DNA of 64,000 nt from Anaerolineae bacterium (GCA_029907105.1 JARYMM010000010.1:1-64000), one strand, 5' to 3'; shown: positions 23,266-32,535, counted from the stretch's first letter. Numbers and translations: made by a program. The notes: a model not told the origin generated them from the sequence alone.

Positions 23266-26200
23266 ATGGCAGTAAATCATGAGAATCCGGAAGGCGCGGT
23301 GCTGGTCGTGGGCGGCGGCATCGGCGGGATGCGCGCCGCCATTGACCTGGCCGAGGCGGGCCTGAAAGTGTATCTGGTGGAACGGGAGGCCGGGTTGGGC
23401 GGCCGGGTGGCCCAATTGGGCTACATGTTCCCCACCCACGACTGTGTGCTCTGCCGTGGCACATCCGATCACGGCTACGGCTGCACACGTCCGGCCATCT
23501 CCCCCGCCTTCGTGGACCACAATCTGCACCCCAACATCGAGATCATGACCCGCACGGAGATCGTGGATGCCAGCGGACAGGCGGGCGACTTCACGGTCAC
23601 CCTGCGCCATCATCCCCGCTACGTGTCGGTAGAGCGCTGCACCAACTGCGGCCTCTGTGCCGCCGTCTGTCCGGTGCGCCTGCCCAGCGAGTTTCAGGAA
23701 GCGTTGGTGACGCGCATGGCCATCCACAAGAGCGCGCCGCGCTCGTTTCCCGATGCCTACTATGTGGACAAGGGGGACTACTGTACAGACTGCCGCCGCT
23801 GCCAGGCGGTATGCCCCACCGGGGCGGTCAATCTGGACGAGGAGGCCTGGGACGAGCAAGTTCATGTCTCGGCGGTCATCCTGGCCGTGGGCTATCGGCT
23901 GTCCGATGCCGGCGCGCTGGAGGAGTTCGGCTACGGACGCTACCCCAACGTCGTGCACAGCATGCAATACGAGCGCTACGTCAGCCGCTCCGGCCCGACA
24001 GAAGGGTTGCTCTTGCGTCCCTCGGATAATCAGCCACCGAAACGCATCGCCTGGTTACAGTGCATCGGTTCGCGTGACCAGGAGCATCCCTACTGCTCGT
24101 CCATCTGCTGCATGTACGCCACCAAAGAGGCGGTGCTGGCCAAGCAGCGCGTGGAAGGGGTGCATTGCCAGGTCTTCATGATGGACGAGCGGGCTTTCAA
24201 CAAGGAGTACAACGCCTATTTCCATCGTTCATGCCAGGAATACGGTGTTCAATACACCCGCTGCCGCATCTCCGACCTGTGGGAGGATCCCCAGACCCAC
24301 GACCTGATCCTGCATTATCCCGGCGAAGATGGGAAGATGAAGGAAGAGCGCTTCGACATGGTCGTGCTGTCGGTGGGCGTGCAGCCGCCGGCCGGAGCGG
24401 AGGCACTGGCCCGTGCCCTGGGCTTCAATCTGAACGAGTATGGTTTCTGCCGGACGGATACGTTCAATCCGCTGGAGACGAGCCAGCCGGGCATCTATGT
24501 CTGCGGGGCTTTTGCCTCGCCCAAGGAGATCGCCGAGACGATCATTGACGCCGCTGGGGCTGCCGGCGACGTGATGCGCCTGTTCCACGACCAGCTCGGC
24601 GGGCGGCCATCCAGCCGCGAGTATCCCTTCCTGAGCCGGGGCGATTTCCCGCCCGAACGGGATGTCAGCGGCCAGCCGCCGCGCGTGGGGGTCTTCGTCT
24701 GCCGCTGCTACCCCTCCATCGAGGGCGCGGTGGACATCGAGCGCCTGCTGGAGCGGGCGCGTGAGTACCCCCACGTGGTGTACGCCGCGGACGTGGGGTA
24801 TGGCTGCTTCCCTGAGGGCCTGGCAGCCATCAAACAGGCCATCGCCGATCACGACCTGAACCGCGTGGTCGTCGCCGCGTGCAGCCATCGCACGCACGAG
24901 TCGCTCTTCCAGCGCACGGTGCGGGAGGCGGGCCTCAACGCCTATCTGGTGGAGATGGCCAACATCCGCGAGCATTGTGCCTGGGTGCATGCGCAGGAGC
25001 CGGAGGCGGCCACGCGCAAGGCCATGGAGTTGGTGCGCATGGCCGTGGGCCGGGCCAGCGCCTTGCAGCCGGTATACAAGACGGCTGTGCAGCCGGTACG
25101 ACGGGCGCTGATCATCGGCGGCGGTGTGGCCGGCATGACGGCAGCATTGGCCATCGCCGACGCCGGCTTCGACGTGACCCTGGTCGAACGGAGCGAGGCC
25201 CTGGGCGGCCACCTGCACGACATCCACTACGTCGTGGAAGGGTACAACCCCCAGCGGCTGCTGCGCGACCTGGTCAACCGCGTGCGGGGCCACACGCGCA
25301 TAGACGTGTACACCCGCACCGAGGTGGTGGAGCACAGCGGCCGCGTGGGGAACTACCGGGCGGTCTTGCGGCGGCAGGATGGCCGCCAGGAGGTCGTCAC
25401 TCACGGCGTGACCATCGTGGCTACCGGCGGGCAGGAGGCGCGAGGCAGCCGCTACCTGCTGGGGAAACATCCCCGCGTCATCACCCAACTGGAGTTGGAA
25501 GAGGCCATCACCAGCCGGCTGGATGAGATTGCCAGGTTGAAAGACGTGGTGATGATCCAGTGCGTGCGCCCGGAGGACTCGGAGGGGCGCAGCGCGCTGC
25601 CCCCCTACTGCTCCCGCATCTGCTGCACCAGCACGATCAAGAACGCCTTGCGCATCAAGGTGGCCAACCCCGATTGCCGGGTCACGGTGCTGTACAAGGA
25701 CATCATCACCTACGGCTTCCGCGAGCAGTACTACACGGAAGCGCGGCGGCGGGGGGTGCTCTTCGTACGCTACGACGAGGAGAACGAGCCGGTGGTGGAG
25801 AGTTTGAACGGCGACCCCTCGACAAGCTCGGAGCGGCGCCTGCGGGTGACAGTGCAGGAGCCCATGCTGCGGCGGCCCATGGTCATAGAGCCCGATCTGC
25901 TGGTATTGAGCATGGCTATCGAGCCCGCGCAGGGTTCGGCAGAGCTGGCCAGGTTGCTAAAGGTGCCGCTGTCACACGAGGGGTTCTTCCTGGAAGCGCA
26001 CATCAAGATGCGCCCCATGGACTTCATGGAGGAGGGCATCTTCGTCTGCGGCATGGCCCATTACCCCAAGTTCATCGAGGAGAGCATCAGCCACGCCCTG
26101 GCCACGGCAGGGCGGGCCATCACCATCCTGGCCAAGGAGCCTTTCTACATCGGCGGCACCGTTGCCGTGGTGGACCAGACGAAGTGCATGGGTTGCCTGA

Positions 26201-26421
26201 CCTGCGTGCGGGTGTGCCCGTTCCACATCCCCCGCGTGGATCCCCACAGGGTGGGGGCGGGCGGGATTGCGGGGGCCTCGTACATCGAGCCCGCGCTGTG
26301 TCATGGCTGCGGCACCTGCACGGCGGAGTGCCCGGCCACGGCCATCCAATTGGTGAACTACACGGACACCCAGATCATGGTGCCCGAGATGCCGGTGTTG
26401 GGGAGTTGGGTGAGCGTATGA
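23266..26421 (+). CDS. hdrA: Double-length HdrA-like flavoprotein (heterodisulfide reductase subunit A)
   Basis: The product is 1051 aa, much longer than methanogen HdrA (about 650). It is built of two HdrA-like halves. Half one has FAD motif 'VLVVGGGIGGMRAAIDLAEA' (near residue 10) and ferredoxin-type motifs 'CTNCGLCAAVCP' and 'CTDCRRCQAVCP'. A linker 'VGVFVCRC' is followed by a second FAD motif 'ALIIGGGVAGMTAALAIADA' (near 615). The C-terminus carries 'CMGCLTCVRVCP' and 'CHGCGTCTAECP'. HdrA bifurcates electrons at FAD in Hdr complexes, and in acetogens it joins MvhD, HdrB/C and MetVF. All those partners follow here. The stop overlaps the mvhD start (ATGA). A small non-conserved stretch 'NGDPSTSSE' near 25812-25840 looks like inserted repeat. 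Confidence 0.92.
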   Translation: MAVNHENPEGAVLVVGGGIGGMRAAIDLAEAGLKVYLVEREAGLGGRVAQLGYMFPTHDCVLCRGTSDHGYGCTRPAISPAFVDHNLHPNIEIMTRTEIVDASGQAGDFTVTLRHHPRYVSVERCTNCGLCAAVCPVRLPSEFQEALVTRMAIHKSAPRSFPDAYYVDKGDYCTDCRRCQAVCPTGAVNLDEEAWDEQVHVSAVILAVGYRLSDAGALEEFGYGRYPNVVHSMQYERYVSRSGPTEGLLLRPSDNQPPKRIAWLQCIGSRDQEHPYCSSICCMYATKEAVLAKQRVEGVHCQVFMMDERAFNKEYNAYFHRSCQEYGVQYTRCRISDLWEDPQTHDLILHYPGEDGKMKEERFDMVVLSVGVQPPAGAEALARALGFNLNEYGFCRTDTFNPLETSQPGIYVCGAFASPKEIAETIIDAAGAAGDVMRLFHDQLGGRPSSREYPFLSRGDFPPERDVSGQPPRVGVFVCRCYPSIEGAVDIERLLERAREYPHVVYAADVGYGCFPEGLAAIKQAIADHDLNRVVVAACSHRTHESLFQRTVREAGLNAYLVEMANIREHCAWVHAQEPEAATRKAMELVRMAVGRASALQPVYKTAVQPVRRALIIGGGVAGMTAALAIADAGFDVTLVERSEALGGHLHDIHYVVEGYNPQRLLRDLVNRVRGHTRIDVYTRTEVVEHSGRVGNYRAVLRRQDGRQEVVTHGVTIVATGGQEARGSRYLLGKHPRVITQLELEEAITSRLDEIARLKDVVMIQCVRPEDSEGRSALPPYCSRICCTSTIKNALRIKVANPDCRVTVLYKDIITYGFREQYYTEARRRGVLFVRYDEENEPVVESLNGDPSTSSERRLRVTVQEPMLRRPMVIEPDLLVLSMAIEPAQGSAELARLLKVPLSHEGFFLEAHIKMRPMDFMEEGIFVCGMAHYPKFIEESISHALATAGRAITILAKEPFYIGGTVAVVDQTKCMGCLTCVRVCPFHIPRVDPHRVGAGGIAGASYIEPALCHGCGTCTAECPATAIQLVNYTDTQIMVPEMPVLGSWVSV

Positions 26422-26855
26422 GCGATAACGGTTTCGAGCCGCAAATCACGGCTTTCATGTGTATCTACTGCGGGTACATGGCGGCGGATACCGCCGGCGC
26501 GCTGCGCATTCCCTATCCGGCCAACGTCAAGTTGGTGAAACTGCCCTGCACGGGCAAGACCGACCCGCGCTACATCCTTCAGGCTTTCGAGGAGGGTGCC
26601 GATGGCGTGTACGTGGTGGCCTGTCCGGTGGGCAATTGCCATCACGTGCGGGGCAACGAGCGGGGCTACGCGCGGGTACAGAGGACGAAGAAGCTGCTCG
26701 ATGCCATCGGCCTGGGCGGGGAGCGGCTGGAGATGTTCTTCATGTCCGGCGGCCAGGGGCAGGCCTTTGCCGACGCGGCGAAGGAGATGACGGAACGCAT
26801 CCGCAGCCTGGGGCCCAGCCCTATCAAGGAAAGGGTTAATGAGTTAACGGGTTAA
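26418..26855 (+). CDS. mvhD: MvhD-like [2Fe-2S] hydrogenase/Hdr linker subunit
   Basis: The product is 145 aa. The Cys pattern of MvhD/FrhD is present: 'CIYCGYMAADTAG', 'KLPCTGKTDPRYI' and 'VVACPVGNCHHVRGN'. The protein carries a [2Fe-2S] cluster that feeds electrons into HdrA. There is no adjacent MvhA/MvhG hydrogenase; MetV/MetF come next, as in the MTHFR-Hdr complexes of acetogens. The C-terminal 'NELTG' comes from a GAGTTAACG word repeat. Confidence 0.93.
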   Translation: MSDNGFEPQITAFMCIYCGYMAADTAGALRIPYPANVKLVKLPCTGKTDPRYILQAFEEGADGVYVVACPVGNCHHVRGNERGYARVQRTKKLLDAIGLGGERLEMFFMSGGQGQAFADAAKEMTERIRSLGPSPIKERVNELTG

Positions 26856-26946
26856 CGAGTGATGTGTCAACGAGTTAACCTTGTCTCATTGCCTCGCTAT
26901 CCCGTTGCCTTGTTGACTTGGTGCCTCGTTGCCTCAGACCTCGTTG
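26836..26946. repeat. GAGTTAACG and GTTGCCTC word repeats
   Basis: Copies of GAGTTAACGGGTTAACGAG are followed by a run of TTGCCTCG/TTGCCTTG words (about 26883-26950) that fills the mvhD-metV gap. Confidence 0.75.
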
Positions 26947-26964
26947 CCTTTTGTGGAGGAGAGC

Positions 26965-27645
26965 ATGATCATTGGCGAACAGAAGCCATTGGAAGAAATC
27001 AAGGAGTTGATCGGCGATGCCAGGAAGGTGCTCGTCGCCGGCTGCGGTACCTGTGTGGCCGTCTGCTCCGCTGGCGGTGAGCGGGAAGCGCAGATCCTGG
27101 CCTCGGCGCTGCGCCTGGCTTTCCAGGTGGACGGGAACTCCAGGGAGGTGACGGAGGCCACCGTGCAGCGCCAGTGCGAGTGGGAATACATTGACCCCCT
27201 GGCCGAACAGGTCGCCGAAAGCGACGTGGTGGTCTCGCTGGCCTGCGGCATCGGCGTGCAGACGCTGGTGGAACGGTTCCCCGAGGCCTGGATCGTGCCG
27301 GGGTTGAACACGACTTTCCTGGGTATGCCCCAGGAGCAGGGCATCTGGGTGGAGCGCTGCCAGGCCTGTGGCCAATGCATCCTCGGCGTGACCGCCGGCA
27401 TCTGTCCCATTGCCCGCTGTTCCAAGCAACTTCTGAACGGCCCCTGCGGCGGCTCCCATGATGGCAAGTGCGAGGTCAACCCTGACATAGAGTGTGCCTG
27501 GCATCTGATCTACGAACGGCTGCGCAAGCTGGGCAAGCTGGAGCTGATGCTCAGGTTCCAGCCGGCCAAGGACTGGTCCGTAAGCCGTGATGGCGGCCCG
27601 CGCCGCATCGTGCGTGAGGACCTGCGGGTCCTGCCGGAAACGTAA
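26965..27645 (+). CDS. metV: MetV, zinc/Fe-S subunit of methylenetetrahydrofolate reductase
   Basis: The product is 226 aa. It matches the MTHFR C-terminal (MetV) family: N-terminal 'VAGCGTCVAVCSAGGEREAQ', then 'CQACGQCILGVTAGICPIAR' and 'LLNGPCGGSHDGKCEV'. MetV partners MetF in acetogens and is thought to pass electrons through its metal clusters. The ATG at 26965 has GGAGGAG just upstream. It lies 39 bp before metF, supporting a complex with the product of that gene and the HdrA/MvhD proteins. Confidence 0.92.
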   Translation: MIIGEQKPLEEIKELIGDARKVLVAGCGTCVAVCSAGGEREAQILASALRLAFQVDGNSREVTEATVQRQCEWEYIDPLAEQVAESDVVVSLACGIGVQTLVERFPEAWIVPGLNTTFLGMPQEQGIWVERCQACGQCILGVTAGICPIARCSKQLLNGPCGGSHDGKCEVNPDIECAWHLIYERLRKLGKLELMLRFQPAKDWSVSRDGGPRRIVREDLRVLPET

Positions 27646-27684
27646 GGCACAGAACTTAATAAGTCGGGTGAGGAAGAAGATTAC

Positions 27685-28680
27685 ATGAGTGAGGCAAATG
27701 GCTACAAATCGGGTTCTCGCCTGGAGAAGCTGCTGCGGGCGGGGCACTTCGTCGTCACCGGTGAGCTAGGGCCGCCGCAGTCCGCCGACGGCGAGGTGAT
27801 CTGCCAAAAAGCGCGCCTGCTGAAGGGCAAATGCGACGCCGTCAACATCACCGACAACCAGACGGCCATCGTGCGTCTCTCCAGCATCGGTTCCGGGATC
27901 ATCTGCCTCCAGGAGGGCGTGGAGCCCATCGTCCAGATGACCTGCCGCGACCGCAACCGGCTGGCCATGCAGTCGGACCTGCTGGCCGCCTACGCCCTGG
28001 GCGTGCGCAACCTGCTCTGCCTGACCGGCGATCACCAGTCCTTCGGCAACCACCCCACGGCCAAGAACGTGCACGACCTCGATTCCCTGCAGTTGATCCA
28101 CATGATGGCCAAGATGCGGGACGAGAAGGTGTTCCAGTGTGGCGATCCGATCAAGGGGGCGGAGCCGCGCTTCTTCATCGGGGCGGCGGCCAATCCCTTC
28201 GCCGACCCCTTCGATTGGCGACCTTACCGCCTGCTGAAGAAGGTGGAGGCGGGGGCCGACTTCATCCAGACCCAGCTCATTTACAACGTGGAGAAGTTCG
28301 CCGAGTACATGCGACGGGTGCGGGAGCTGGGGTTGCACGAGCGGGTGTACATCCTGGCCGGGGTGGGGCCACTGAAGACCCCTGGCATGGCCCGTTATAT
28401 GCGGGATAAGGTGCCTGGCATGGAGGTGCCCGACGCGCTCGTGGAGCGCATGGAGGCGGCCGGCCGGGACATCCCCAAGGAGGATAAGGAGGCACGAAAC
28501 GCCGCCTGGCGCGAGGAGGGGATCAAGATCACGGTGGAACTGATCGAGCAACTGCGCCAGATCGAGGGTGTAGCCGGCATTCATATCATGTCCATCGAGT
28601 GGGAGGAAGGGGTAGGCTTGATCGCCGAACGGGCTGGCCTGTTGCCCCGCCCCACGGTTGGTGAACTGGAGGATCGGTAG
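27685..28680 (+). CDS. metF: MetF, 5,10-methylenetetrahydrofolate reductase
   Basis: The product is 331 aa, a TIM-barrel flavoprotein. It has 'FVVTGELGPPQSADGEVICQ', 'DAVNITDNQTAIVRLSS', 'VQMTCRDRNRLAMQSDLLAA' and 'LCLTGDHQSFGNH'. The enzyme reduces methylene-THF to methyl-THF in the methyl branch of the Wood-Ljungdahl pathway. With HdrA, MvhD, MetV and HdrCB it forms the Moorella-type arrangement, where reduction may be coupled to an additional acceptor. Its 3' gap is a GATTGGTAAACC word repeat. Confidence 0.95.
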   Translation: MSEANGYKSGSRLEKLLRAGHFVVTGELGPPQSADGEVICQKARLLKGKCDAVNITDNQTAIVRLSSIGSGIICLQEGVEPIVQMTCRDRNRLAMQSDLLAAYALGVRNLLCLTGDHQSFGNHPTAKNVHDLDSLQLIHMMAKMRDEKVFQCGDPIKGAEPRFFIGAAANPFADPFDWRPYRLLKKVEAGADFIQTQLIYNVEKFAEYMRRVRELGLHERVYILAGVGPLKTPGMARYMRDKVPGMEVPDALVERMEAAGRDIPKEDKEARNAAWREEGIKITVELIEQLRQIEGVAGIHIMSIEWEEGVGLIAERAGLLPRPTVGELEDR

Positions 28681-28765
28681 ATTGGTAAACCAGCAGATTG
28701 GTAAACCGGTAGATTGGGAGGTTGGAGACCAATCTACCAATCTACCAATCTACCAGTCACCAGGT
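28679..28765. repeat. Inverted GATTGGTAAACC / ACCAATCTACC word repeat
   Basis: Three GATTGGTAAACC-like words are followed after GGTTGGAG by three ACCAATCTACC words in the opposite sense, giving a long imperfect hairpin between metF and hdrCB. Confidence 0.85.
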
Positions 28766-28786
28766 TACCGAGAGGAGAGCGTATCC

Positions 28787-30190
28787 ATGAGCGATGTGAT
28801 TACGAGCACCGATACCCGTTTGGCCAAGCTGATCGAGGAAGAGACGGGCGAGAACGTCTACCTCTGCTATCAATGCGTCAAGTGCACCAGCGGCTGCCCC
28901 CTGGCCGAGCATTTCGACTACACACCCAATCAGATCATGCGCGCCATCCAGTTGGGGCAAGAGGAGATCCTTTCCTCCAGAACTATCTGGCTGTGTGCCT
29001 CGTGCCAGGTCTGCACCACCCGCTGCCCGCAGGGGATAGACGTGGCCCGGATCATGACTTATCTGATGATGACCGCCCGGCGACGGGGCATCAAGCCGGC
29101 CATCCCGGCTATGGAGGACTTCATCCAGGTGTTCCACCGCAACGCCAGGCTGTTCGGGCGCTCCTATGAGATAGCCCTGATGATGGAGACGAACCTGCGC
29201 GCTCGCGATCCCCTGAAGGACGTCTTCGATCTGGGCCTGCCCATGATCATGAAGGGCAAGATCAGCTTTCTGCCTTCCATTGCCCGTGTGCCGAAGCGAG
29301 TTGAGCGGCGGGAGGTGGCTCCGAACGAAGTGGCCTACTACCCCGGCTGTTCGCTCCACTCCACGGCCATAGAGTACAATATGTCCGCCGAGGCGGCGGC
29401 CAGGGTGGTTGGCCTGGAGTTGGTGGAACCCAAAGGCTGGACCTGTTGTGGTTCGGCCCCGGCTCACAAGCTGAACCCCGATGACGCCTTGCGCATGCCT
29501 CTGGAAAACCTGGCCCTCATCGAACGCAGCGGCTTTGATGAAGTGGCCGTGCCCTGTGCCGGCTGTTACATCCGCTTCCGCTCCGTGCAGCATGAGATAC
29601 GGGAAGACCCGGCGCTGAAGCAGCGCCTGGACGAAGCCATCGGCTACGAATACCAGGACACGGTCAAGGTCAGGTCGCTGGTGGAGACCATGGCCGAGCG
29701 GGTGGGTGTGGAGACTATTGCCGAGAAGGTGCAGAAGCCGTTGAAGGGACTGAAGGTGGCCTGCTACTACGGCTGTGCCCTCACCCGGCCGCCCAAGATC
29801 ACCGGAGCGGCGCACCACGAGTATCCGATGGCCATGGACCGCCTGGTGCGCGCCCTGGGTGCGCAGACGCTGGATTGGGATGGCAAGACGCGCTGCTGTG
29901 GTGCCGAACTGGGCCTCGTCGTGACCGAACGGGCTATCGAGATGTGCCGCTGGCTCATTGATCGGGCGCGGGCCGTGGGCGCGGATTGCATCGCCGTGGC
30001 CTGTCCCCTCTGCCACGCCAACCTGGATGGGCGGCAGTTGCAGATGAAGGACCTGGAAGAGAAGATGCCCATCCTCTACTTCACGCAGTTGATGTCCCTG
30101 GCCTTCGGCGTGGATCCCAAAGCCGCCGGCCTGGACAAGAACCTGGTGGACCCCTTCCCGCTGTTGCAGGAGCGTGGTCTGATGGTCTGA
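28787..30190 (+). CDS. Fused HdrC-HdrB subunit of heterodisulfide-reductase-type complex
   Basis: The product is 467 aa. The N-terminal HdrC part has two [4Fe-4S] motifs, C27-C30-C33-C37 ('CYQCVKCTSGCP') and C70-C73-C76-C80 ('CASCQVCTTRCP'). The C-terminal HdrB part has two CCG domains: 'GWTCCGSAPAHKL' with 'VPCAGC', and 'TRCCGAELGLVV' with 'VACPLC'. HdrB binds noncubane clusters that reduce a disulfide or another acceptor. Bacterial versions accept unknown substrates. Separate HdrB and HdrC genes are usual; the fusion keeps stoichiometry. The last residues run into a GGTCTGATGG repeat. Confidence 0.92.
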   Translation: MSDVITSTDTRLAKLIEEETGENVYLCYQCVKCTSGCPLAEHFDYTPNQIMRAIQLGQEEILSSRTIWLCASCQVCTTRCPQGIDVARIMTYLMMTARRRGIKPAIPAMEDFIQVFHRNARLFGRSYEIALMMETNLRARDPLKDVFDLGLPMIMKGKISFLPSIARVPKRVERREVAPNEVAYYPGCSLHSTAIEYNMSAEAAARVVGLELVEPKGWTCCGSAPAHKLNPDDALRMPLENLALIERSGFDEVAVPCAGCYIRFRSVQHEIREDPALKQRLDEAIGYEYQDTVKVRSLVETMAERVGVETIAEKVQKPLKGLKVACYYGCALTRPPKITGAAHHEYPMAMDRLVRALGAQTLDWDGKTRCCGAELGLVVTERAIEMCRWLIDRARAVGADCIAVACPLCHANLDGRQLQMKDLEEKMPILYFTQLMSLAFGVDPKAAGLDKNLVDPFPLLQERGLMV

Positions 30191-30455
30191 TGGTCAGGTG
30201 GTCTGATGGTCATTTGGTCAGGTGGTCTGGTGGTCTGATGGTCATTTGGTCTGATGGTCTGATGGTCAGGTGGTCTGATGGTCATTTGGTCAGGTGGTCT
30301 GGTGGTCTGATGGTCATTTGGTCTGATGGTCTGATGGTCAGGTGGTCTGATGGTCTGATGGTCCTTCGTCTATGGTCTTCCCGCGACCATCCGACCACTT
30401 GACCACCTGACTACTGACCACCTGACTACTGACCACCTGACTATCCGACCAAAAG
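30178..30455. repeat. GGTCTGATGGTCAGGT repeat array with opposing inverted words
   Basis: Words GGTCTGATGGTC, GGTCAGGTGGTC and GGTCATTTGGTC are arranged in a larger unit of about 72 bp present twice (30202-30350). They are followed by ACCACCTGACTACTGACC words in the opposite sense (30388-30450). It fills the gap between hdrCB and a four-helix-bundle gene. The apparent ORFs reading through it are simple-repeat translations. Confidence 0.9.
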
Positions 30456-30464
30456 GGGGTTAGC

Positions 30465-30842
30465 ATGAAGATCGAGTGCTTCGAGGACATCGAGGGATGG
30501 CAGGAGGCCAGGGTATTGGCTCGAATGGTGTATGAGGTGTCCAGCAAGGGGCGCTTCGCCAGGGATCTTAGATTGCGGAGCCAAATCGAGGACGCTGCGG
30601 CTTCTGTGATGGCCAACATCGCCGAAGGATTCGATGCGGGCTCTGACGCAGAGTTCATCAGATTCCTGGGCTATGCCCGCCGTTCGGCCAGTGAAGTGCA
30701 GTCGCATTTATACATCGCGTTGGATCGGGGCTACGTGACCCAGGAGGAATTCGAGGCGATCTACCAGAAAGCTACCCAGGTGAAGAAACTGATCAACGGC
30801 TTCATTCGATATCTACGCCAGAGCTGTCGAAAAACCGCCTGA
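30465..30842 (+). CDS. Four-helix-bundle protein (23S rRNA intervening-sequence/S23 family)
   Basis: The product is 125 aa, all helical, with the family features 'FEDIEGWQEARVLARMVYEV', 'QIEDAAASVMANIAEGFDAG' and 'EFIRFLGYARRSASEVQSHL'. These proteins were named from ORFs in 23S rRNA intervening sequences but are widespread and of unknown function. It sits inside the one-carbon operon with the same word-repeat family on both sides (30178-30455 and 30843-30945), which looks like an inserted cassette. Confidence 0.85.
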   Translation: MKIECFEDIEGWQEARVLARMVYEVSSKGRFARDLRLRSQIEDAAASVMANIAEGFDAGSDAEFIRFLGYARRSASEVQSHLYIALDRGYVTQEEFEAIYQKATQVKKLINGFIRYLRQSCRKTA

Positions 30843-30945
30843 CCAATGACTACCCGACCATCCGACCAAGGACCATCCGACCAAGGACTACCCGACCAAC
30901 GACTATCTGACCAAGGACTACCTGACCACCCGACCCCAAGGACCA
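30843..30945. repeat. CCGACCAAGGACTACC word repeat
   Basis: Nine or so CCGACCAAGGAC / CTGACCAAGGAC words lie between the four-helix-bundle gene and the RACo-like gene. They have the same orientation as the inverted half of the array at 30388-30450. Confidence 0.85.
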
Positions 30946-30948
30946 AGC

Positions 30949-32535
30949 ATGCCCGAAGTCCTCGTCAGCTACGGCGAAGATGTGCGCACGGTTGTCGCAG
31001 GAGAGGGCAGCCTGCTGGGCGAGGCGGTCATGGCCACCGGCCTGCCTCTGGAGCAGCCCTGCGCCGGGCGGGGCACCTGCGGCCAGTGCAAGGTGCTGGT
31101 GGAAGGCCCGCTCGGCCCGCCCGACGAGGCGGAGCTGAAGCTGCTCTCCCCGGCAGAACAGGCCGCCGGCTACCGTCTGGCCTGCCGCGCCCGCGTGCAG
31201 GGTGACGTTTCCGTCACCCTGTCCCCCATCGTCGTCTACTCCAACAAGATTTTCCGCGCCAGCGAGGAATACAGGCAGGAGGGCGTGCCCCTGGGCCTGG
31301 CCATTGACCTGGGAACCACCACAGTGGCTGCCTTCCTGACCATGTTAGACAGCGGCCGCGTCTGCGCCGGCGCCGCGGCACTCAATCAACAGATTGTCTT
31401 CGGCGCCGACGTTATCTCCCGCCTGGCGGCGGCAGGGCGAAGTGAGGCCAATGCGGAGCGGCTCTCGGCGCTGGCCCTGGCCTCCATCGGGCAGGCCATC
31501 GCCGCCCTCAAGCTGCCGCCACGGATTATGAGGCGGGTGCGCAAGGCGACCATTGTCGGCAACTGCGCCATGCACCATCTGTTGCTGCGCTACCCGGTGA
31601 GGTCGCTCTCCATGCTGCCCTTCCAGCCGCACAGCGCGGCGGCCGTCCGCCACGCCGAGAGGCTGCTCGACGGTGTTTTCCCTCCTCAGACGGAAATCGC
31701 CCTGCCGCCGCTCATCGGCGGCTTCGTCGGCTCCGATGCCCTGGCCTGCCTGGCCTACTTCGGCTTCGATCGCGCCCCGGGTCCCATGGCCGCCATTGAC
31801 CTGGGCACCAACGGCGAGGTGATGGTCACCGATGGCAAGCGCATCCTCGTCGCTTCCACCGCCGCCGGCCCGGCCTTCGAGGGGGTGAACATCTCCTGCG
31901 GCACCCGCGCCGTGGATGGGGCCATCGTCGCCGCCAGGGCACAGGCGGATGGCAGCTTTGCCTTCACCACCATCGGCGACCGGCCACCCGTGGGCCTGAC
32001 CGGCTCAGGGCTGCTCAGCCTGGTGTGCGAGCTGCGGCGGGTCGGGGTCATCGAGCCCGGTGGCCGTTTCGTCGCCGATCATCCCCTCTTCGCCTCCCGC
32101 CTGGACGAGGATGCCCGCGGCGTGCGCCGCCTGCGCCTGACCGACCAGGCCGACGAGCATCCGTTGTACCTGACGCAGCAGGATGTGCGGGAACTGCAGA
32201 AAGCCAAGGCCGCCGTGCGCGCGGCGGCGGAGATCCTGATGGGCGAGCTGGGCTTGCAGCCCGGCGACCTGCAGCGGCTGGTGCTCACCGGCTCCTTCGG
32301 CAGCCAGGTGGATATCGGGGCGGTGGTGGGGCTGGGGATGATCCCGCCCGTGCCTCTGGAGCGTGTGGAGACAGAAGCCAATGGCGCGGGCCTGGGAGCG
32401 GCGCTGTTCCTTGACGAGGAGGAATTCGCCCGTGGCGAGCGACTGGCAGCACAGGCACGTCAGGTAGACCTCGATCTGGCCCCTGATTTCCGCCGACGAT
32501 TCATCGGGGCCATGGCCATGCCGGGGGAACCGTGA
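30949..32535 (+). CDS. RACo-like ATP-dependent reductive activator of corrinoid proteins
   Basis: The product is 528 aa. The N-terminal plant-type [2Fe-2S] domain has C38-C44-C47 ('PCAGRGTCGQC') and C79. The C-terminal ASKHA ATPase (DUF4445) has 'LGLAIDLGTTTVAAFL', 'AAIDLGTNGEVMV' and 'GLTGSGLLSLVCELRRVGVI'. RACo/AcsV uses ATP to reduce Co(II) corrinoid proteins back to Co(I); RamA does the same for methylamine corrinoid proteins. Candidate clients are the carrier protein at 16130-16780 or a corrinoid iron-sulfur protein outside the window. Confidence 0.92.
   Translation: MPEVLVSYGEDVRTVVAGEGSLLGEAVMATGLPLEQPCAGRGTCGQCKVLVEGPLGPPDEAELKLLSPAEQAAGYRLACRARVQGDVSVTLSPIVVYSNKIFRASEEYRQEGVPLGLAIDLGTTTVAAFLTMLDSGRVCAGAAALNQQIVFGADVISRLAAAGRSEANAERLSALALASIGQAIAALKLPPRIMRRVRKATIVGNCAMHHLLLRYPVRSLSMLPFQPHSAAAVRHAERLLDGVFPPQTEIALPPLIGGFVGSDALACLAYFGFDRAPGPMAAIDLGTNGEVMVTDGKRILVASTAAGPAFEGVNISCGTRAVDGAIVAARAQADGSFAFTTIGDRPPVGLTGSGLLSLVCELRRVGVIEPGGRFVADHPLFASRLDEDARGVRRLRLTDQADEHPLYLTQQDVRELQKAKAAVRAAAEILMGELGLQPGDLQRLVLTGSFGSQVDIGAVVGLGMIPPVPLERVETEANGAGLGAALFLDEEEFARGERLAAQARQVDLDLAPDFRRRFIGAMAMPGEP

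Noticed and set aside
30186-30402. ORFs reading through the GGTCTGATGG array (Trp/Ser/Gly-rich)
   Set aside because: The peptide is only a 24-residue simple-repeat translation with no conserved features, so the DNA repeat explains it.
30178-30455. Possible CRISPR array
   Set aside because: The words are degenerate, lack unique spacers of constant length, and reverse orientation; no cas genes are present.
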